Counted from the stretch's first letter, positions 45,318 through 54,483 are shown. The stretch is 64,000 nt of DNA from RSA9 sp036381195 (GCA_036381195.1 DASVDH010000012.1:1-64000); one strand, 5' to 3'. The notes: generated from the sequence alone by a model not told the origin. Program-made: numbers and translations.

Positions 45318-46298
45318 ATGCGTGCGATCGTCGTTCACGAGACCGGCGGACCCGAGGCGTTGCACCTCGAGGACGTGCCGGTTCCGGAGCCCGGGCCCGG
45401 ACAGGTGCGCGTGCGCGTGCACTACGCGGGCGTGAACTTCATCGACATCTACCACCGCACGGGCCTGTACGCGCTCGAGCGGCCGTTCACGCCCGGCAGC
45501 GAAGCCGCGGGCGAGGTCGACGCGGTGGGGCCGGGTGTCTCCGAGTTCAAGAAGGGCGACCGCGTGGCGTACGCGATGGAGCGAGGCGCGTACGCGGAGT
45601 ACGCGCTCGTGCCGGCATGGAAGCTCGTGCGCGTGCCGGATGACGTGGGGCTGGACACCGCCGCCGCCGTCATGCTGCAGGGCATGACCGCGCACTACCT
45701 CGCGTACAGCACCTTCCCGCTCCGGGAAGGCCACTCCGCGCTGGTGCACGCGGCGGCCGGCGGCGTCGGCCTGCTGCTCGTACAGGTGGCCAAGCGGCTG
45801 GGCGCGCGCGTGATCGGCACGACGTCCACCGAGGAGAAGGCACGGCTCGCCCGCGAGGCGGGCGCCGATGAGGTCGTCATCTACACCAGCCAGGATTTCG
45901 TGCCCGCAGCGCGGCACTTCGGCGGCGGGCACGGCGTGGACGTGGTCTACGACTCGGTCGGCAAGGCGACGTTCGAGGGCAGCCTCAACGCGCTGAAGCG
46001 GCGCGGCATGCTCGTCATGTTCGGCCAGTCCAGCGGGAACGTGCCGCCGTTCGACCTCGGCGTGCTCGCGCGCAAGGGCTCGCTCTTCGTGACACGCCCG
46101 TCTCTCGCCGACTACGTCGCGGGCCGCGACGAGTTGCTCGGCCGCGCGCGCGACCTGTTCGCGTGGATCGCCGCCGGCGAGCTGAAGGTCCGCGTGGACC
46201 GCACGCTTCGGCTCGAGGACGCCGCCGAGGCGCACCGGCTGCTCGAGGGCCGGCAGACCGCGGGCAAGCTGCTGCTCGAGGTGCAGCCGCAGGGGTGA
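45318..46298 (+). CDS. NADPH:quinone oxidoreductase (zeta-crystallin type)
   Basis: 326 residues from ATG. MDR fold without zinc ligands: GVNFIDIYHRTGLY and the nucleotide-binding HAAAGGVG, plus the later NADPH-binding region VIGTTSTEEK. The sequence is close to the classic Qor family and its length fits. It reduces quinones or enals with NADPH and protects against oxidative stress. It stands alone; a 141-base gap with a GC-rich hairpin separates it from DUF885 upstream. Confidence 0.92.
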   Translation: MRAIVVHETGGPEALHLEDVPVPEPGPGQVRVRVHYAGVNFIDIYHRTGLYALERPFTPGSEAAGEVDAVGPGVSEFKKGDRVAYAMERGAYAEYALVPAWKLVRVPDDVGLDTAAAVMLQGMTAHYLAYSTFPLREGHSALVHAAAGGVGLLLVQVAKRLGARVIGTTSTEEKARLAREAGADEVVIYTSQDFVPAARHFGGGHGVDVVYDSVGKATFEGSLNALKRRGMLVMFGQSSGNVPPFDLGVLARKGSLFVTRPSLADYVAGRDELLGRARDLFAWIAAGELKVRVDRTLRLEDAAEAHRLLEGRQTAGKLLLEVQPQG

Positions 46299-46348
46299 GG
46301 ACCACGGCGGGCGCACCTCGCGCCCCCGGCGCGGCACCCGGGGCAGGG

Positions 46349-47074
46349 ATGAGCACGACTGCGCAGAAGGCGGCGCCGGCCCGGATCCTGGTCGTCGAGG
46401 ACGAGCGCGACATCGCCGCCCTCGTCGCGTACCACCTCACCAGGGAGGGCTACCGCGTCCGCACCGCTGACGACGGAGCCGAGGCCATCGAGGAGGTCTC
46501 CCGCGAACGGCCCGACCTCGTCATCCTTGACCTCATGCTGCCGGGCTTCTCGGGCTACGACGTGCTCGCCGAGCTGCGGCGCCACACCGCGACCGCGGAC
46601 GTCCCCGTCGTCGTGCTCACGGCGAGGCGCGACGAGGCCGACCGCGTCCGCGGCCTCGAGCTGGGCGCGGACGACTACGTCACCAAGCCGTTCAGCCCCA
46701 GGGAGCTGGTGCTGCGGGTCGGCGCTGTCCTGCGCCGCGTGCGATCGCCGGCCGTAGCCGCCGGCGGGCGCATGCTCACCGGCGGGCCCATCGCCGTCGA
46801 CCTGGACGCGCTGGAGGTGACCGTGGATGGCCGGCCGGTGGAGCTCACGCCCACCGAGTACCGCCTGCTGGTCGCGCTCATGGAGCGGAGGGGCCGCGTA
46901 CAGAGCCGCCAGCAGCTCCTGGAGAACGCCTGGGACATCCACGTGCGCATCGAGACGCGGACCGTGGACATGCACGTGCAGCGGCTGCGCACCAAGCTGG
47001 GCGCGGCCGGCAAGTGGATCGAAACCGTGCGCGGATTCGGTTACCGCTTCAGGGGCAAGGACGCCGAGGGATGA
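46349..47074 (+). CDS. OmpR/PhoB-type response regulator
   Basis: 241 residues; ATG with CAGGG upstream. Receiver domain: VVEDERD acidic pocket, phosphoacceptor Asp in VILDLMLPG (about 63), VVLTAR and the lysine of DDYVTKPFSP. The C-terminal winged helix of OmpR/PhoB type begins near VELTPTEYRLL and ends RGFGYRF. The longer receiver-to-DNA-binding linker and partner kinase with PAS are typical of PhoB/PhoR. Its stop overlaps the kinase start as ATGA. A role in phosphate response is suggested by PHO-box-like repeats before the porin gene at 63 kb (inference). Confidence 0.92.
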   Translation: MSTTAQKAAPARILVVEDERDIAALVAYHLTREGYRVRTADDGAEAIEEVSRERPDLVILDLMLPGFSGYDVLAELRRHTATADVPVVVLTARRDEADRVRGLELGADDYVTKPFSPRELVLRVGAVLRRVRSPAVAAGGRMLTGGPIAVDLDALEVTVDGRPVELTPTEYRLLVALMERRGRVQSRQQLLENAWDIHVRIETRTVDMHVQRLRTKLGAAGKWIETVRGFGYRFRGKDAEG

Positions 47075-48759
47075 GCGCGCGGCGCCCGCGCCTGCGCTGG
47101 CAGGTCGTCGCTGGCTTCCTCGCCTCCGCTGCGGGCGCGGCGCTCGTGCTGTACCTCCGCATCCCCGCCGTCGCGCGCGAGCGGCTCGCCGGCCGGCTCG
47201 CGCCCGCCGAGCTGGACGGCCTGACCGCTGCGCTCCGCGAGGCCGTGCTGCTCGCAGGTGCGCTCGGGCTGGCCGTCGCGCTCGCGCTCGCCCTCTTCCT
47301 CGCCGGCGCGATCGCCGCCGGGCACGCACGCCTCCGCGCCGGCCTGGTCCGCCTCGCACGCAACCCCGCCGCTCGCATGCCGCCGCAGGCGTTCGCGGAC
47401 CTCGAGCCGATCGCCGCCGCGGCCACACGGCTCGCCGCGGAGCTCGGCGAGCGCGCCGCACACGCCGCGCGCGAACGCGACGACCTCGCCCTCCTGCTCG
47501 ACTCCGTGACGGACGGCATCCTCCAGCTCGACGGGGGCGGCCGCATCATCCGCGTCAACCCTGCCGCCCGCGCGCTGCTGCGCCTGCCCCTCGAGGCGGA
47601 AGGCAGGCCGATCCACGCGCTGGTGCGCCACGCCGAGCTGCGCGACCTGCTGACGCAGGCCCTCGCCGCGGGCCCGGACGAGCCCGCAGAGGTCGGGCTC
47701 GACGGGCGGCGGGTGCTCGTCGTCGTCCGCGCGATCCCGGCTCAGGCGGAAAGCGCCACCTCCACGTCCGCCGGCCGGGAGCGTGCCGGGATCGTCGCCG
47801 TCTTCGTGGACCTCACGGAGGTGCGTCGCCTCGAGGTCGTCCGGCGCGACTTCGTCGCCAACGCCAGCCACGAGCTGAAGACGCCGCTCACCTCCATCCG
47901 CGGCTACGCGGAGACGCTGCTGGCCGGGGACGTGCCCGCCGAGATGCAGCGCGGCTTCCTCGAGACCATCGCACGGAACGCGGCGCGGCTCCAGCGCATC
48001 GTGGACGACCTGCTCGACCTCTCGCGCATCGAGTCCGGCGGCTGGGAGCCGGAGATCCTCCCGACGGACGTCGCGGTCGCCGCGGAGGACGCGTGGGCGC
48101 CGTTCGCGGAGCGCGCGCGCCGCCACTCCATCCACTTCGGCGTCGCCACCGGCGGGATCGCCGTGCTCGCCGACCCCGGCGCATTGCGTCAGGTCTTCGC
48201 CAACCTGTTCGACAACGCGCTACGCCACACCCCTGCCGGCGGAAGCATCTCCGTCCGCGCCGCCGTGGCCGGCGAGCCGCCGGGCACGGCCCCGCGGCCG
48301 GATGCGGGCCCGCCGACGGGACGCCGGAGCGCGGTGGCTCGCGCCGCCATCGAGGTGCGGGACACCGGCTCCGGCATCCCGAGCGACGCGCTGCCGCGCA
48401 TCTTCGAGCGCTTCTACCGCGTGGACCCCGCACGCTCGCGCGCCGAGGGCGGCACCGGCCTCGGCCTCTCGATCGTGAAGCACCTCGTCGAGGCCATGGA
48501 CGGCGACGTCGCGGCCGACAGCGTGCTGGGCAAGGGCACCACCATCCGGTTCACGCTGCCCGCGGCGGCGCCGCTGCCGGGAGCGGGCGCCGCGGGCGCC
48601 GGCGCACCCGCTACGGACGTGGGCGCACCCGCCACGGACGTGGGCGGACCCGTCACGGACGTGGCCCCACCTGCCGCGGACGTGGCGGCACCCGTCACGG
48701 ACGTGGGCCCGCCCGTCACGGATGCGGGCGAGCCGTCGCCGACGTGGGCGGACCCATGA
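47071..48759 (+). CDS. PhoR-type membrane sensor histidine kinase with repeat tail
   Basis: 562 residues. Two N-terminal membrane spans (about 12-30 and 60-82), a HAMP-like stretch, PAS (about 140-255), HisKA with ANASHELKTPL (His about 269), and HATPase_c with NLFDNALRH, DTGSGIP and GGTGLGLSIV. It pairs with the upstream PhoB-like regulator. The last ~50 residues consist of degenerate heptads of the form P-A/V-T-D-V-G/A-A/P, encoded by 21-base repeats that are not part of any kinase domain. A one-base-short repeat unit shifts the frame so that the protein stops at 48759; otherwise it would read on to 48860. Confidence 0.92.
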   Translation: MSARRPRLRWQVVAGFLASAAGAALVLYLRIPAVARERLAGRLAPAELDGLTAALREAVLLAGALGLAVALALALFLAGAIAAGHARLRAGLVRLARNPAARMPPQAFADLEPIAAAATRLAAELGERAAHAARERDDLALLLDSVTDGILQLDGGGRIIRVNPAARALLRLPLEAEGRPIHALVRHAELRDLLTQALAAGPDEPAEVGLDGRRVLVVVRAIPAQAESATSTSAGRERAGIVAVFVDLTEVRRLEVVRRDFVANASHELKTPLTSIRGYAETLLAGDVPAEMQRGFLETIARNAARLQRIVDDLLDLSRIESGGWEPEILPTDVAVAAEDAWAPFAERARRHSIHFGVATGGIAVLADPGALRQVFANLFDNALRHTPAGGSISVRAAVAGEPPGTAPRPDAGPPTGRRSAVARAAIEVRDTGSGIPSDALPRIFERFYRVDPARSRAEGGTGLGLSIVKHLVEAMDGDVAADSVLGKGTTIRFTLPAAAPLPGAGAAGAGAPATDVGAPATDVGGPVTDVAPPAADVAAPVTDVGPPVTDAGEPSPTWADP

Positions 48760-48826
48760 CGGACGTGGCCGCCCCCGGCACCCACGTGGCCGCGCCCGCC
48801 ACGGACGTGGTCGCGCCCGCCGGGAA
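48601..48826. repeat. 21-bp tandem repeat array (minisatellite) at the kinase 3' end
   Basis: About ten and a half units close to GGCGCACCCGTCACGGACGTG run from 48601 past the stop codon of the histidine kinase. Units are 21 bases, except the seventh (48727-48746), which is 20. The first six encode P-A/V-T-D-V-G/A heptads in the kinase frame; the later units continue in the other frame. Such arrays expand and contract by slippage. Confidence 0.9.
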
Positions 48827-48885
48827 CCCCTCGCGGCTCGCGGGGGATAAGGACCCGTGATAATCGACCTCAGTTGGCCGGCTGA

Positions 48886-49626
48886 ATGGAAACCCAATCG
48901 CTCGGTTTCGCCGTCGCCTTCACCGCGGGGCTGCTCAGCTTCCTCTCGCCCTGCGTGCTGCCGCTGATCCCCAGCTACGCATCGTTCATCACCGGCATGG
49001 GGCTGGACGACCTCGCGTCCGGCGGCCGCGGCCGCGCCCGCCGTGCGCTGCTCTCGCACGGGCTGCTCTTCATCGTCGGCTTCACGCTCGTCTTCGTGGC
49101 GCTCGGCGCGTCCGCCACGTTCCTCGGCTCGCTGTTCCACTTCTACCGCGACTGGATCGAGCGTGCCGGCGGCGTGTTGCTGGTCCTGTTCGGGCTCATC
49201 CTGCTCGGCGTGCTGCGGGTGCCGGGCGCCGGGCGCGAGTGGCGATTCCAGATCGCGAACAAGCCCGTCGGCTATCTCGGCACCGTGCTGGTCGGCATCG
49301 CGTTCGGCGCCGGCTGGAGCCCCTGCATCGGCCCGGTGCTCGGCGGGATCCTGACGCTCGCCGCGACGCAGGGGTCCATCACCGACGGCGTCGCGCTCCT
49401 CGGCACCTACTCCGCCGGCCTGGCGATCCCGTTCCTCGCCACCACGCTCGCGCTCGACCGCTTCCTCGCCGGCTTCCAGCGGTTCCGCCGCTGGCTACCC
49501 TGGATCAGCCGCGCGAGCGGCGTGCTGCTCATCCTCGTCGGCGTCCTCCTGCTCACGGGCTCGTTCACCGTGCTCGCCGGCATCCTGGCGCGCTGGACGC
49601 CCGACTTCCTGTTCGAGCGGTTGTGA
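48886..49626 (+). CDS. ccdA: Cytochrome c biogenesis protein CcdA
   Basis: 246 residues from ATG. Six hydrophobic segments; the two redox cysteines sit in FLSPCVLPLIPSY (TM1) and GWSPCIGPVLGG (TM4), as in CcdA/DsbD-beta. It passes reducing power across the inner membrane for apocytochrome c thiols. This fits the cytochrome c oxidase operon 3 kb downstream. The following small membrane gene starts at or near its stop (GTGA), suggesting co-translation. Confidence 0.93.
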   Translation: METQSLGFAVAFTAGLLSFLSPCVLPLIPSYASFITGMGLDDLASGGRGRARRALLSHGLLFIVGFTLVFVALGASATFLGSLFHFYRDWIERAGGVLLVLFGLILLGVLRVPGAGREWRFQIANKPVGYLGTVLVGIAFGAGWSPCIGPVLGGILTLAATQGSITDGVALLGTYSAGLAIPFLATTLALDRFLAGFQRFRRWLPWISRASGVLLILVGVLLLTGSFTVLAGILARWTPDFLFERL

Positions 49627-49643
49627 GCACGAGGCAGGGCGTG

Positions 49644-49955
49644 ATGCGCACCGTGTTCGCGTTCGCCTGCCGCTGGCTCTTCACGACGACGTTCCTGATC
49701 TCGCTGCCCGCGCTCACGCTCGCGGCGCTGGGCGTGGTGCCGATGGCGGGGGTGTGGCGGGTGGTCGCGGTTCCCGCGTACGCGGCCGCCGCCGTCGCGG
49801 CCGTGGTCGTTTCCGCGCCCGTTCACGCGGTGCTGCGCCTCATCGGCCTCGCGGAAGCAGGGGCCGCGCCGCCGGCGTGGCTCGCCCTGCTGTGGCTCCC
49901 CCTGACCCCGCTGCCGTTCCTCCTCGTGGACCTCTACCGGCGCGCCTGGCGCTGA
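49644..49955 (+). CDS. Small hypothetical membrane protein
   Basis: 103 residues from the ATG with GAGGCAGGG upstream; a GTG at 49623 overlapping the ccdA stop would add 7 residues. It has three hydrophobic segments (FTTTFLISLPALTLAAL, VVAVPAYAAAAVAAVVV and LALLWLPLTPLPFLLVDL) and a basic end. No family is recognised. Its position after ccdA suggests an accessory role in the envelope or cytochrome maturation, without further evidence. Confidence 0.65.
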   Translation: MRTVFAFACRWLFTTTFLISLPALTLAALGVVPMAGVWRVVAVPAYAAAAVAAVVVSAPVHAVLRLIGLAEAGAAPPAWLALLWLPLTPLPFLLVDLYRRAWR

Positions 49956-49960
49956 CGGCA

Positions 49961-50323
49961 TCAGGAGCGGCGCTTCTCCAGGAACTCCTTCAGCACGACC
50001 GCGCTGTTGTGCTCCTCGTCACGCGCGGCGAAAAGGAGCGTGACGTTGCCTTTCTTCGCGCGCTCGCGCAGCAGCGCGACGGGCTCCGGATTCGATTCCA
50101 GCTCCGCCGTGTAGCGGCGCCGGAACTCCGGCCACTTCGCCACGTCGTGCGCGTACCAGCGCCGCAGCTCCGGGCTCGGCGCCACGTCCTTGAGCCACAG
50201 GTCCAGGCGCGCGTCCTCCTTCTTCATCCCGCGCGGCCACAGCCGCTCGACCAGCACGCGGAAGCCGTCGTCACGTGACGGGGGCTCGTAGATGCGCTTC
50301 ACGCGGAAACGGGTAGTGGGCAT
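49961..50323 (-). CDS. DUF488 family protein
   Basis: 120 residues from ATG. RVLVERLWPRGMKKEDARLD, the WLKDVAPSPELRRWY stretch and LLFAARDEEHNSAVVL are the core DUF488 signatures (YeaO-like). The family is widespread, small and uncharacterised. It is convergent with the small membrane gene, with five bases between their stops. Confidence 0.9.
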   Translation of the reverse strand: MPTTRFRVKRIYEPPSRDDGFRVLVERLWPRGMKKEDARLDLWLKDVAPSPELRRWYAHDVAKWPEFRRRYTAELESNPEPVALLRERAKKGNVTLLFAARDEEHNSAVVLKEFLEKRRS

Positions 50324-50906
50324 GGGTGGTCATCCTTTCTGCACGCGAGTCTACACACAAGCCGAGTCTCGGTCTCGCTCCGGCGTCTCGCTCCGGTACC
50401 TCGCGGTGGCGTCTCGCGGTGGCGTCTCGCGGTGGCATCTCGCCCCCACAGAACCGCGGCAGCGGAACCCCGGCGGAGTCGCGCCGGTGGGCGGATCGCT
50501 CGCCAGGATCCTGGGGCCGACGTGTATTCTCCCGCACCCGGAGATGGTACAATCTTGTACCATCGCCAGGATCGCGGCATCGCCCGTGGCGCCGGAGTGC
50601 TCGCCGGCGGCCGACCGCTCGCCGGCGGCGAGCTCGGTTCAATCTTGAACCATCGCCACGATCGGGGCATCGGGGCCCGGCCTGCGCCGATCAGCCGCGG
50701 AGCCGGTTCCGCGGGCGCACAGGCGCCCACACGTTCACCGGAGGGCATCAGGGCCTGCGCAGGGCCTGCGCCGATCATGCCGCGGCGACCGCGCCCCCGG
50801 ACGGCGCCGCCCGCGGAGGGCCGCGACGAGCCGCGGCCTACACGCCGCCGCGGAGCCGCGGCCCCCACGCCGCCGCGAAGCCACGGCCCGCGCGCCCACG
50901 GCCGCA
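50324..50906. repeat. Repeat-rich intergenic region with two related palindromes
   Basis: 583 bases without a credible gene. Three 13-base units CTCGCGGTGGCGT run at 50400-50438. Two palindromes share the centre: GATGGTACAA-TC-TTGTACCATC (50543-50564) and GGTTCAA-TC-TTGAACC (50636-50651). Their centres are exactly 90 bases apart, and both are followed by nearly the same bases, CATCGCCAxGATCGxGGCATCG. They may be paired operators or two copies of a small mobile/REP-like repeat. Confidence 0.75.
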
Positions 50907-52055
50907 TCAGCGCTCGCGGAACCCCTCCAGCGGATCGTCCGGCAGACGATCCGCGATGTCCGCGATCTCGTCCGCCTCGCGCCAGGCGGCCTCGAGCTGC
51001 GCGAGCTCGCCCTCCAGCGCGCGGCGCTCGGCCTCCTCCTGGAGCGCCATCTCGAGGGCGAGCGCCTCGGGCCGCGACAGGCGCGCCTTCGGATCGCGCG
51101 CGGCGCGGGCGGGCTGCGCCTCCGTCGGCAAGGCGGGCAAGAGCTCGCCGCGCAGCGCGCCCCTGAAGCGGCGCAGGCTCACCACGCTCGCGCGGAAGTC
51201 CATGAGGGCGGGCAGGCCCAGCCTCGGCCCGCGGCCGGCGACGCCGCGCAGGAACGGCTCCGCGCCGCCCGCGTCGCCGATGATGCGCAGTGCTTCGTCG
51301 ATCCGCGCCTTGCTCGCACCCTTCGAGTTGGCGTGGACCATCGCGCGCGCCAGCACTCGCCGCGCCGCGGGGCCGGTCAGCACGAGCGGCTGCGGCGGCG
51401 TCCACACGACCCGGCCGTCGGCGCGGCGTTCCGGCGCCGGGTCCAACGCGCGCGGGAGGTGGAGCGCGACGTCGTCGTCTCCATCCGCGCGCGTGACCCG
51501 TGCGCCGGTGAGCTGGTAGCGGCGGAGCTTGAGCGGCGCGCCGGTCGGCGACTCCTCCGCGGAGAGCCGGTGCACCAGCTTGCGGCTCATCCGGTACTGC
51601 ACGCCGAAGTTGACGAGGTTGATCAGCCCGGCCGCGCCGCCGAGCGCGCCCGCAATGGCCAGCCCGCCGTACGCCACCACCCCGACGGCCAGCGCCCCGC
51701 CGATGATCAGCCCGCGGCGGCGGCGCCTCAGCAGCTCCGCGCCGTAGCGCCACGCGGCCAGCTCGCCCGGCAGCGCCTTGCCCACGCGGATCAGCCGCGT
51801 GCCGTCCGGCAGCTTCGCCAGGCCGATGTTCTCGGAGTGCACGCGCAGTCGCGCGTCGCGGAACCGCTTCTCCGCCTCCTCGACCGGCTCCCAACGCTCC
51901 TCGATGGGCGCCAGGTTCCAGCGCATGCACTTCGGGCACACCGCCCAGAGGCGGCCCTTCCACGCGTCGAACGCGATGCGGCTCCCCACCGGGAAGCTCT
52001 CGAGCGCTTCGTTCGCGCCGAGGCCGGACAGACAGAAGATGCAGTGTCGGTACAT
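50907..52055 (-). CDS. Hypothetical protein with zinc-ribbon N-terminus and hydrophobic core
   Basis: 382 residues from the ATG giving MYRHCIFCLSGLG. CxxC at CIFC and again at CPKC, about 35 residues apart, suggest a zinc ribbon; the region between includes FPVGSRIAFDAWKGRLWAV. A hydrophobic part follows (GLIIGGALAVGVVAYGGLAI, then GALGGAAGLINLV), probably one or two membrane segments. The C-terminus is rich in Ala/Glu/Arg and probably helical. No named family is recognised. The gene stands alone, divergent from the oxidase operon. Confidence 0.75.
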   Translation of the reverse strand: MYRHCIFCLSGLGANEALESFPVGSRIAFDAWKGRLWAVCPKCMRWNLAPIEERWEPVEEAEKRFRDARLRVHSENIGLAKLPDGTRLIRVGKALPGELAAWRYGAELLRRRRRGLIIGGALAVGVVAYGGLAIAGALGGAAGLINLVNFGVQYRMSRKLVHRLSAEESPTGAPLKLRRYQLTGARVTRADGDDDVALHLPRALDPAPERRADGRVVWTPPQPLVLTGPAARRVLARAMVHANSKGASKARIDEALRIIGDAGGAEPFLRGVAGRGPRLGLPALMDFRASVVSLRRFRGALRGELLPALPTEAQPARAARDPKARLSRPEALALEMALQEEAERRALEGELAQLEAAWREADEIADIADRLPDDPLEGFRER

Positions 52056-52163
52056 GGCGTTCCCGCGCAACGGTCCACCGGGGTGGAAACGTAGCCGCAG
52101 GCGCGGCGCCCGCAAGCCGCGACCTGCCGCAACGGCGCGGATGTTGCCCCGCGGGCGCGCCCC

Positions 52164-52412
52164 ATGCTCCCGTCATCCCTCGCCGTCGTCCTCACCGGGC
52201 TCGGGCTCGGGGTGGGCGCGCTGGCTGTGTTCGCCTGGTCCTGGCGCCGCGGCCTGTTCGACGACATCCCCGCACAGGCGGACCTCGTCTTCGACGAGCG
52301 CGACAACCGCCTCGAGCGGCCGTGGGAGACGGCCGAGCAGAAGGCGGACCGGCGCCGCCGCTACGGCGAGCTGATCGCGCCGGAGCCGGGCGAATGGGGA
52401 GGCGCCACGTGA
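52164..52412 (+). CDS. ccoS: cbb3-type oxidase assembly protein CcoS-like
   Basis: 82 residues from ATG. An N-terminal membrane helix (VVLTGLGLGVGALAVFAWSW) is followed by RRGLFDDIPAQADLVFDERD, matching the CcoS pattern W-x-x-x-x-GQFDDL. CcoS is needed for metal and haem insertion into the cbb3 oxidase. It overlaps the ccoN start (GTGA), which supports the call. The C-terminal 35 residues are charged. Confidence 0.85.
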   Translation: MLPSSLAVVLTGLGLGVGALAVFAWSWRRGLFDDIPAQADLVFDERDNRLERPWETAEQKADRRRRYGELIAPEPGEWGGAT

Positions 52413-53863
52413 GCCGGCAGGACGCGACGCTCCCGTTCCGCGGCGACGTCGAGATCCGGCTGCGCGCGGACGCGTCCAGTCGCGCGCCGGCGCTCGTCTT
52501 CTTCTCGACCGCGCTGGTCTGGCTCCTGTTCGGCTCGATCGAGGGCACGCTCGCCAGCCTCAAGCTGCACATGCCCGATCTGCTGACGTCGGCCGGCTGG
52601 CTCACGTTCGGGCGCGTGCGCACGGCGCACCTCAACGCCGTGAACTACGGCTGGGCGTCGCTCGCCTCGATCGGCGTGGCGCTGTGGATCATCCCGCGGC
52701 TGGTCCACACCGAGCTGCGCTGGCCACGCGTCGCGACCGCGGGCGCCGTGGTCTGGAACGTCGGCCTCGTCATCGGCATCGCCCTGATCCTGGCCGGCCG
52801 CAACGACGGCCTCGAGTGGCTCGAGATGGACCGCTACCTGGCCGACCCGTTCCTCGTGGTCGGCGGCGGCATGGCCGGCGTCACGCTGCTCGCCACCCTT
52901 CTCGCCCGCCAGTCCGGCCATCTGTACGTCACGGTCTGGTACACGATCGCCGCGTTCCTCTGGTTCCCGGTCATCTTCGTGATCGGGAACTGGCCGACGT
53001 GGACCGGCGTCGAGTCCGCGGCGGTGAACTGGTTCTACGCGCACAACGCGCTCGGCCTGTGGTTCACGCCCATGGGCGTGGGGGCGGCGTATTACTTCAT
53101 CCCGAAGGTGCTGGGGCGGCCGGTCTACAGCTACCAGCTCTCGATCCTCGGCTTCTGGACCCTCGCGTTCTTCTACGCGCTGAACGGGATGCACCACCTG
53201 ATCGGCGGGCCGGTCCCCACCTGGATGATCACGACCAGCATCGTCGCCAGCGTGCTGATGGTCATCCCCGTGCTCGCCGTGGCGGTCAACCACCACATGA
53301 CGATGGTCGGGCGGTTCGGCGCGCTGCGCTACAGCCCGACGCTGCGCTTCGTCGTGCTGGGCGCGATTTCCTACACCGCCGTCTCGCTCCAGGGCTCCTT
53401 CACCGCATTGCGCGAGGTGAACCGCGTCACGCACTTCACCCACTGGACCGTGGCCCACGCGCACGTCGGCGTGTACGCGTTCGTCACGATGGTGCTGTTC
53501 GGCTCGATGTACTACATCGTGCCGCGGCTGGTGCGGCGCGAGTGGCCGAGCGCGCGGCTGATCCAGTGGCACTTCTGGCTCGTGCTCGCCGGCATCGCCC
53601 TCTACATCATCCCGCTCACCCTCGCGGGCGGCTTCCAGGGCCTGGCCATGCTGGACCCGGCGGTGCCGTTCCAGCGGTCGATCGAGGTCACGAGGTGGGC
53701 GCTGGTCTCGCGCTCGGCCGCGGGCGTGCTGCTGACCACCGGCCACGCCATCTTCGCCTACCACTTCTGGCTGATGGTCCGCCGGCGTGGCCCGACGCGC
53801 GAGGTGCCGCCGTTCCACGAGCCGGTGCCCGTCGTCTACGAGCGGCCGGAGGGGCAGGCGTGA
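52409..53863 (+). CDS. ccoN: Cytochrome c oxidase cbb3-type subunit I
   Basis: 484 residues, with 12 hydrophobic segments. Haem and copper ligands: His in RTAHLNAVNYGW (low-spin haem), CuB site His in FYAHNALGLW and NGMHHLIG, and the histidine pair in THWTVAHAHVG. The tyrosine in LAFFYALNG aligns with the cross-linked Tyr of cbb3 enzymes. The HAH-V-G-V-Y-x-F version is also seen in nitric oxide reductases, so distant NorB likeness should be kept in mind. CcoO next to it and CcoS before it favour cbb3 oxidase (O2 reduction at low oxygen). Confidence 0.93.
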   Translation: MSRQDATLPFRGDVEIRLRADASSRAPALVFFSTALVWLLFGSIEGTLASLKLHMPDLLTSAGWLTFGRVRTAHLNAVNYGWASLASIGVALWIIPRLVHTELRWPRVATAGAVVWNVGLVIGIALILAGRNDGLEWLEMDRYLADPFLVVGGGMAGVTLLATLLARQSGHLYVTVWYTIAAFLWFPVIFVIGNWPTWTGVESAAVNWFYAHNALGLWFTPMGVGAAYYFIPKVLGRPVYSYQLSILGFWTLAFFYALNGMHHLIGGPVPTWMITTSIVASVLMVIPVLAVAVNHHMTMVGRFGALRYSPTLRFVVLGAISYTAVSLQGSFTALREVNRVTHFTHWTVAHAHVGVYAFVTMVLFGSMYYIVPRLVRREWPSARLIQWHFWLVLAGIALYIIPLTLAGGFQGLAMLDPAVPFQRSIEVTRWALVSRSAAGVLLTTGHAIFAYHFWLMVRRRGPTREVPPFHEPVPVVYERPEGQA

Positions 53864-54483
53864 GCCGCACCTGGCTGCTGCTGCTGGGCGCCGCGGCGAC
53901 CGTCGGCTTCGCGGCGATCGTGCTCGTCGGCATCCCGCGGATCATGCTGGTCAGGATCGAGGCGCCGCCGCAGCTCGCGCCGTACACCGATCTCGAGGCG
54001 CGCGGGCGCGCGGTCTACATCGCGAACGGCTGCGTGTACTGCCACTCCCAGCAGATCCGCGACCCGGCGTTCACCACGGACGTCGAGCTGGGCTGGGGCA
54101 GCCGCGCGACCGTGCCCGCGGACTACGTGTACGACCGCCCGCACCTGCTCGGCACGATGCGCACCGGCCCCGACCTCATCAACGTGGGCGAGCGCCTGCC
54201 CTCCGCGTCGTGGCACCTGATCCACCTCTACAACCCGCGGGCCCTCGTGAGCTGGTCCATCATGCCATCGTTCCGGTACCTGTTCGAGGAGCGGGAGCCC
54301 GGGGACGTCCGGCCGGGCGACGTCGTCGTCTCCGTCCAGCCCCCGTACGCGCCGCCGGGGAAGGTGGTCGTGGCGACGCCGGATGCGCAGGCGCTCGTCG
54401 CCTATCTCCTCTCGCTGCGCCGCACGTACCCGGTCCCCGCCGCGGACACGGGCGCCGCACGCGGCATGAGCCGGATGCCATGA
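53860..54483 (+). CDS. ccoO: cbb3-type oxidase mono-haem subunit II
   Basis: 207 residues from the overlapping GTGA. One N-terminal membrane anchor (LLLLGAAATVGFAAIVLVGI), then the haem c site CVYCH (58-62) in NGCVYCHSQQIRDP. The axial methionine is probably in SWSIMPSFRYLF. GTMRTGPDLINVG is also typical of CcoO. It carries electrons from the third subunit to CcoN. Part of the ccoS-N-O-P-like run with 4-base overlaps throughout. Confidence 0.93.
   Translation: MSRTWLLLLGAAATVGFAAIVLVGIPRIMLVRIEAPPQLAPYTDLEARGRAVYIANGCVYCHSQQIRDPAFTTDVELGWGSRATVPADYVYDRPHLLGTMRTGPDLINVGERLPSASWHLIHLYNPRALVSWSIMPSFRYLFEEREPGDVRPGDVVVSVQPPYAPPGKVVVATPDAQALVAYLLSLRRTYPVPAADTGAARGMSRMP

Noticed and set aside
48601..48826. 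Regular direct repeats that could be taken for a CRISPR array
   Set aside because: Units abut with no spacers, are 21 bases long, and code for heptads of a histidine kinase tail; no cas gene is near.
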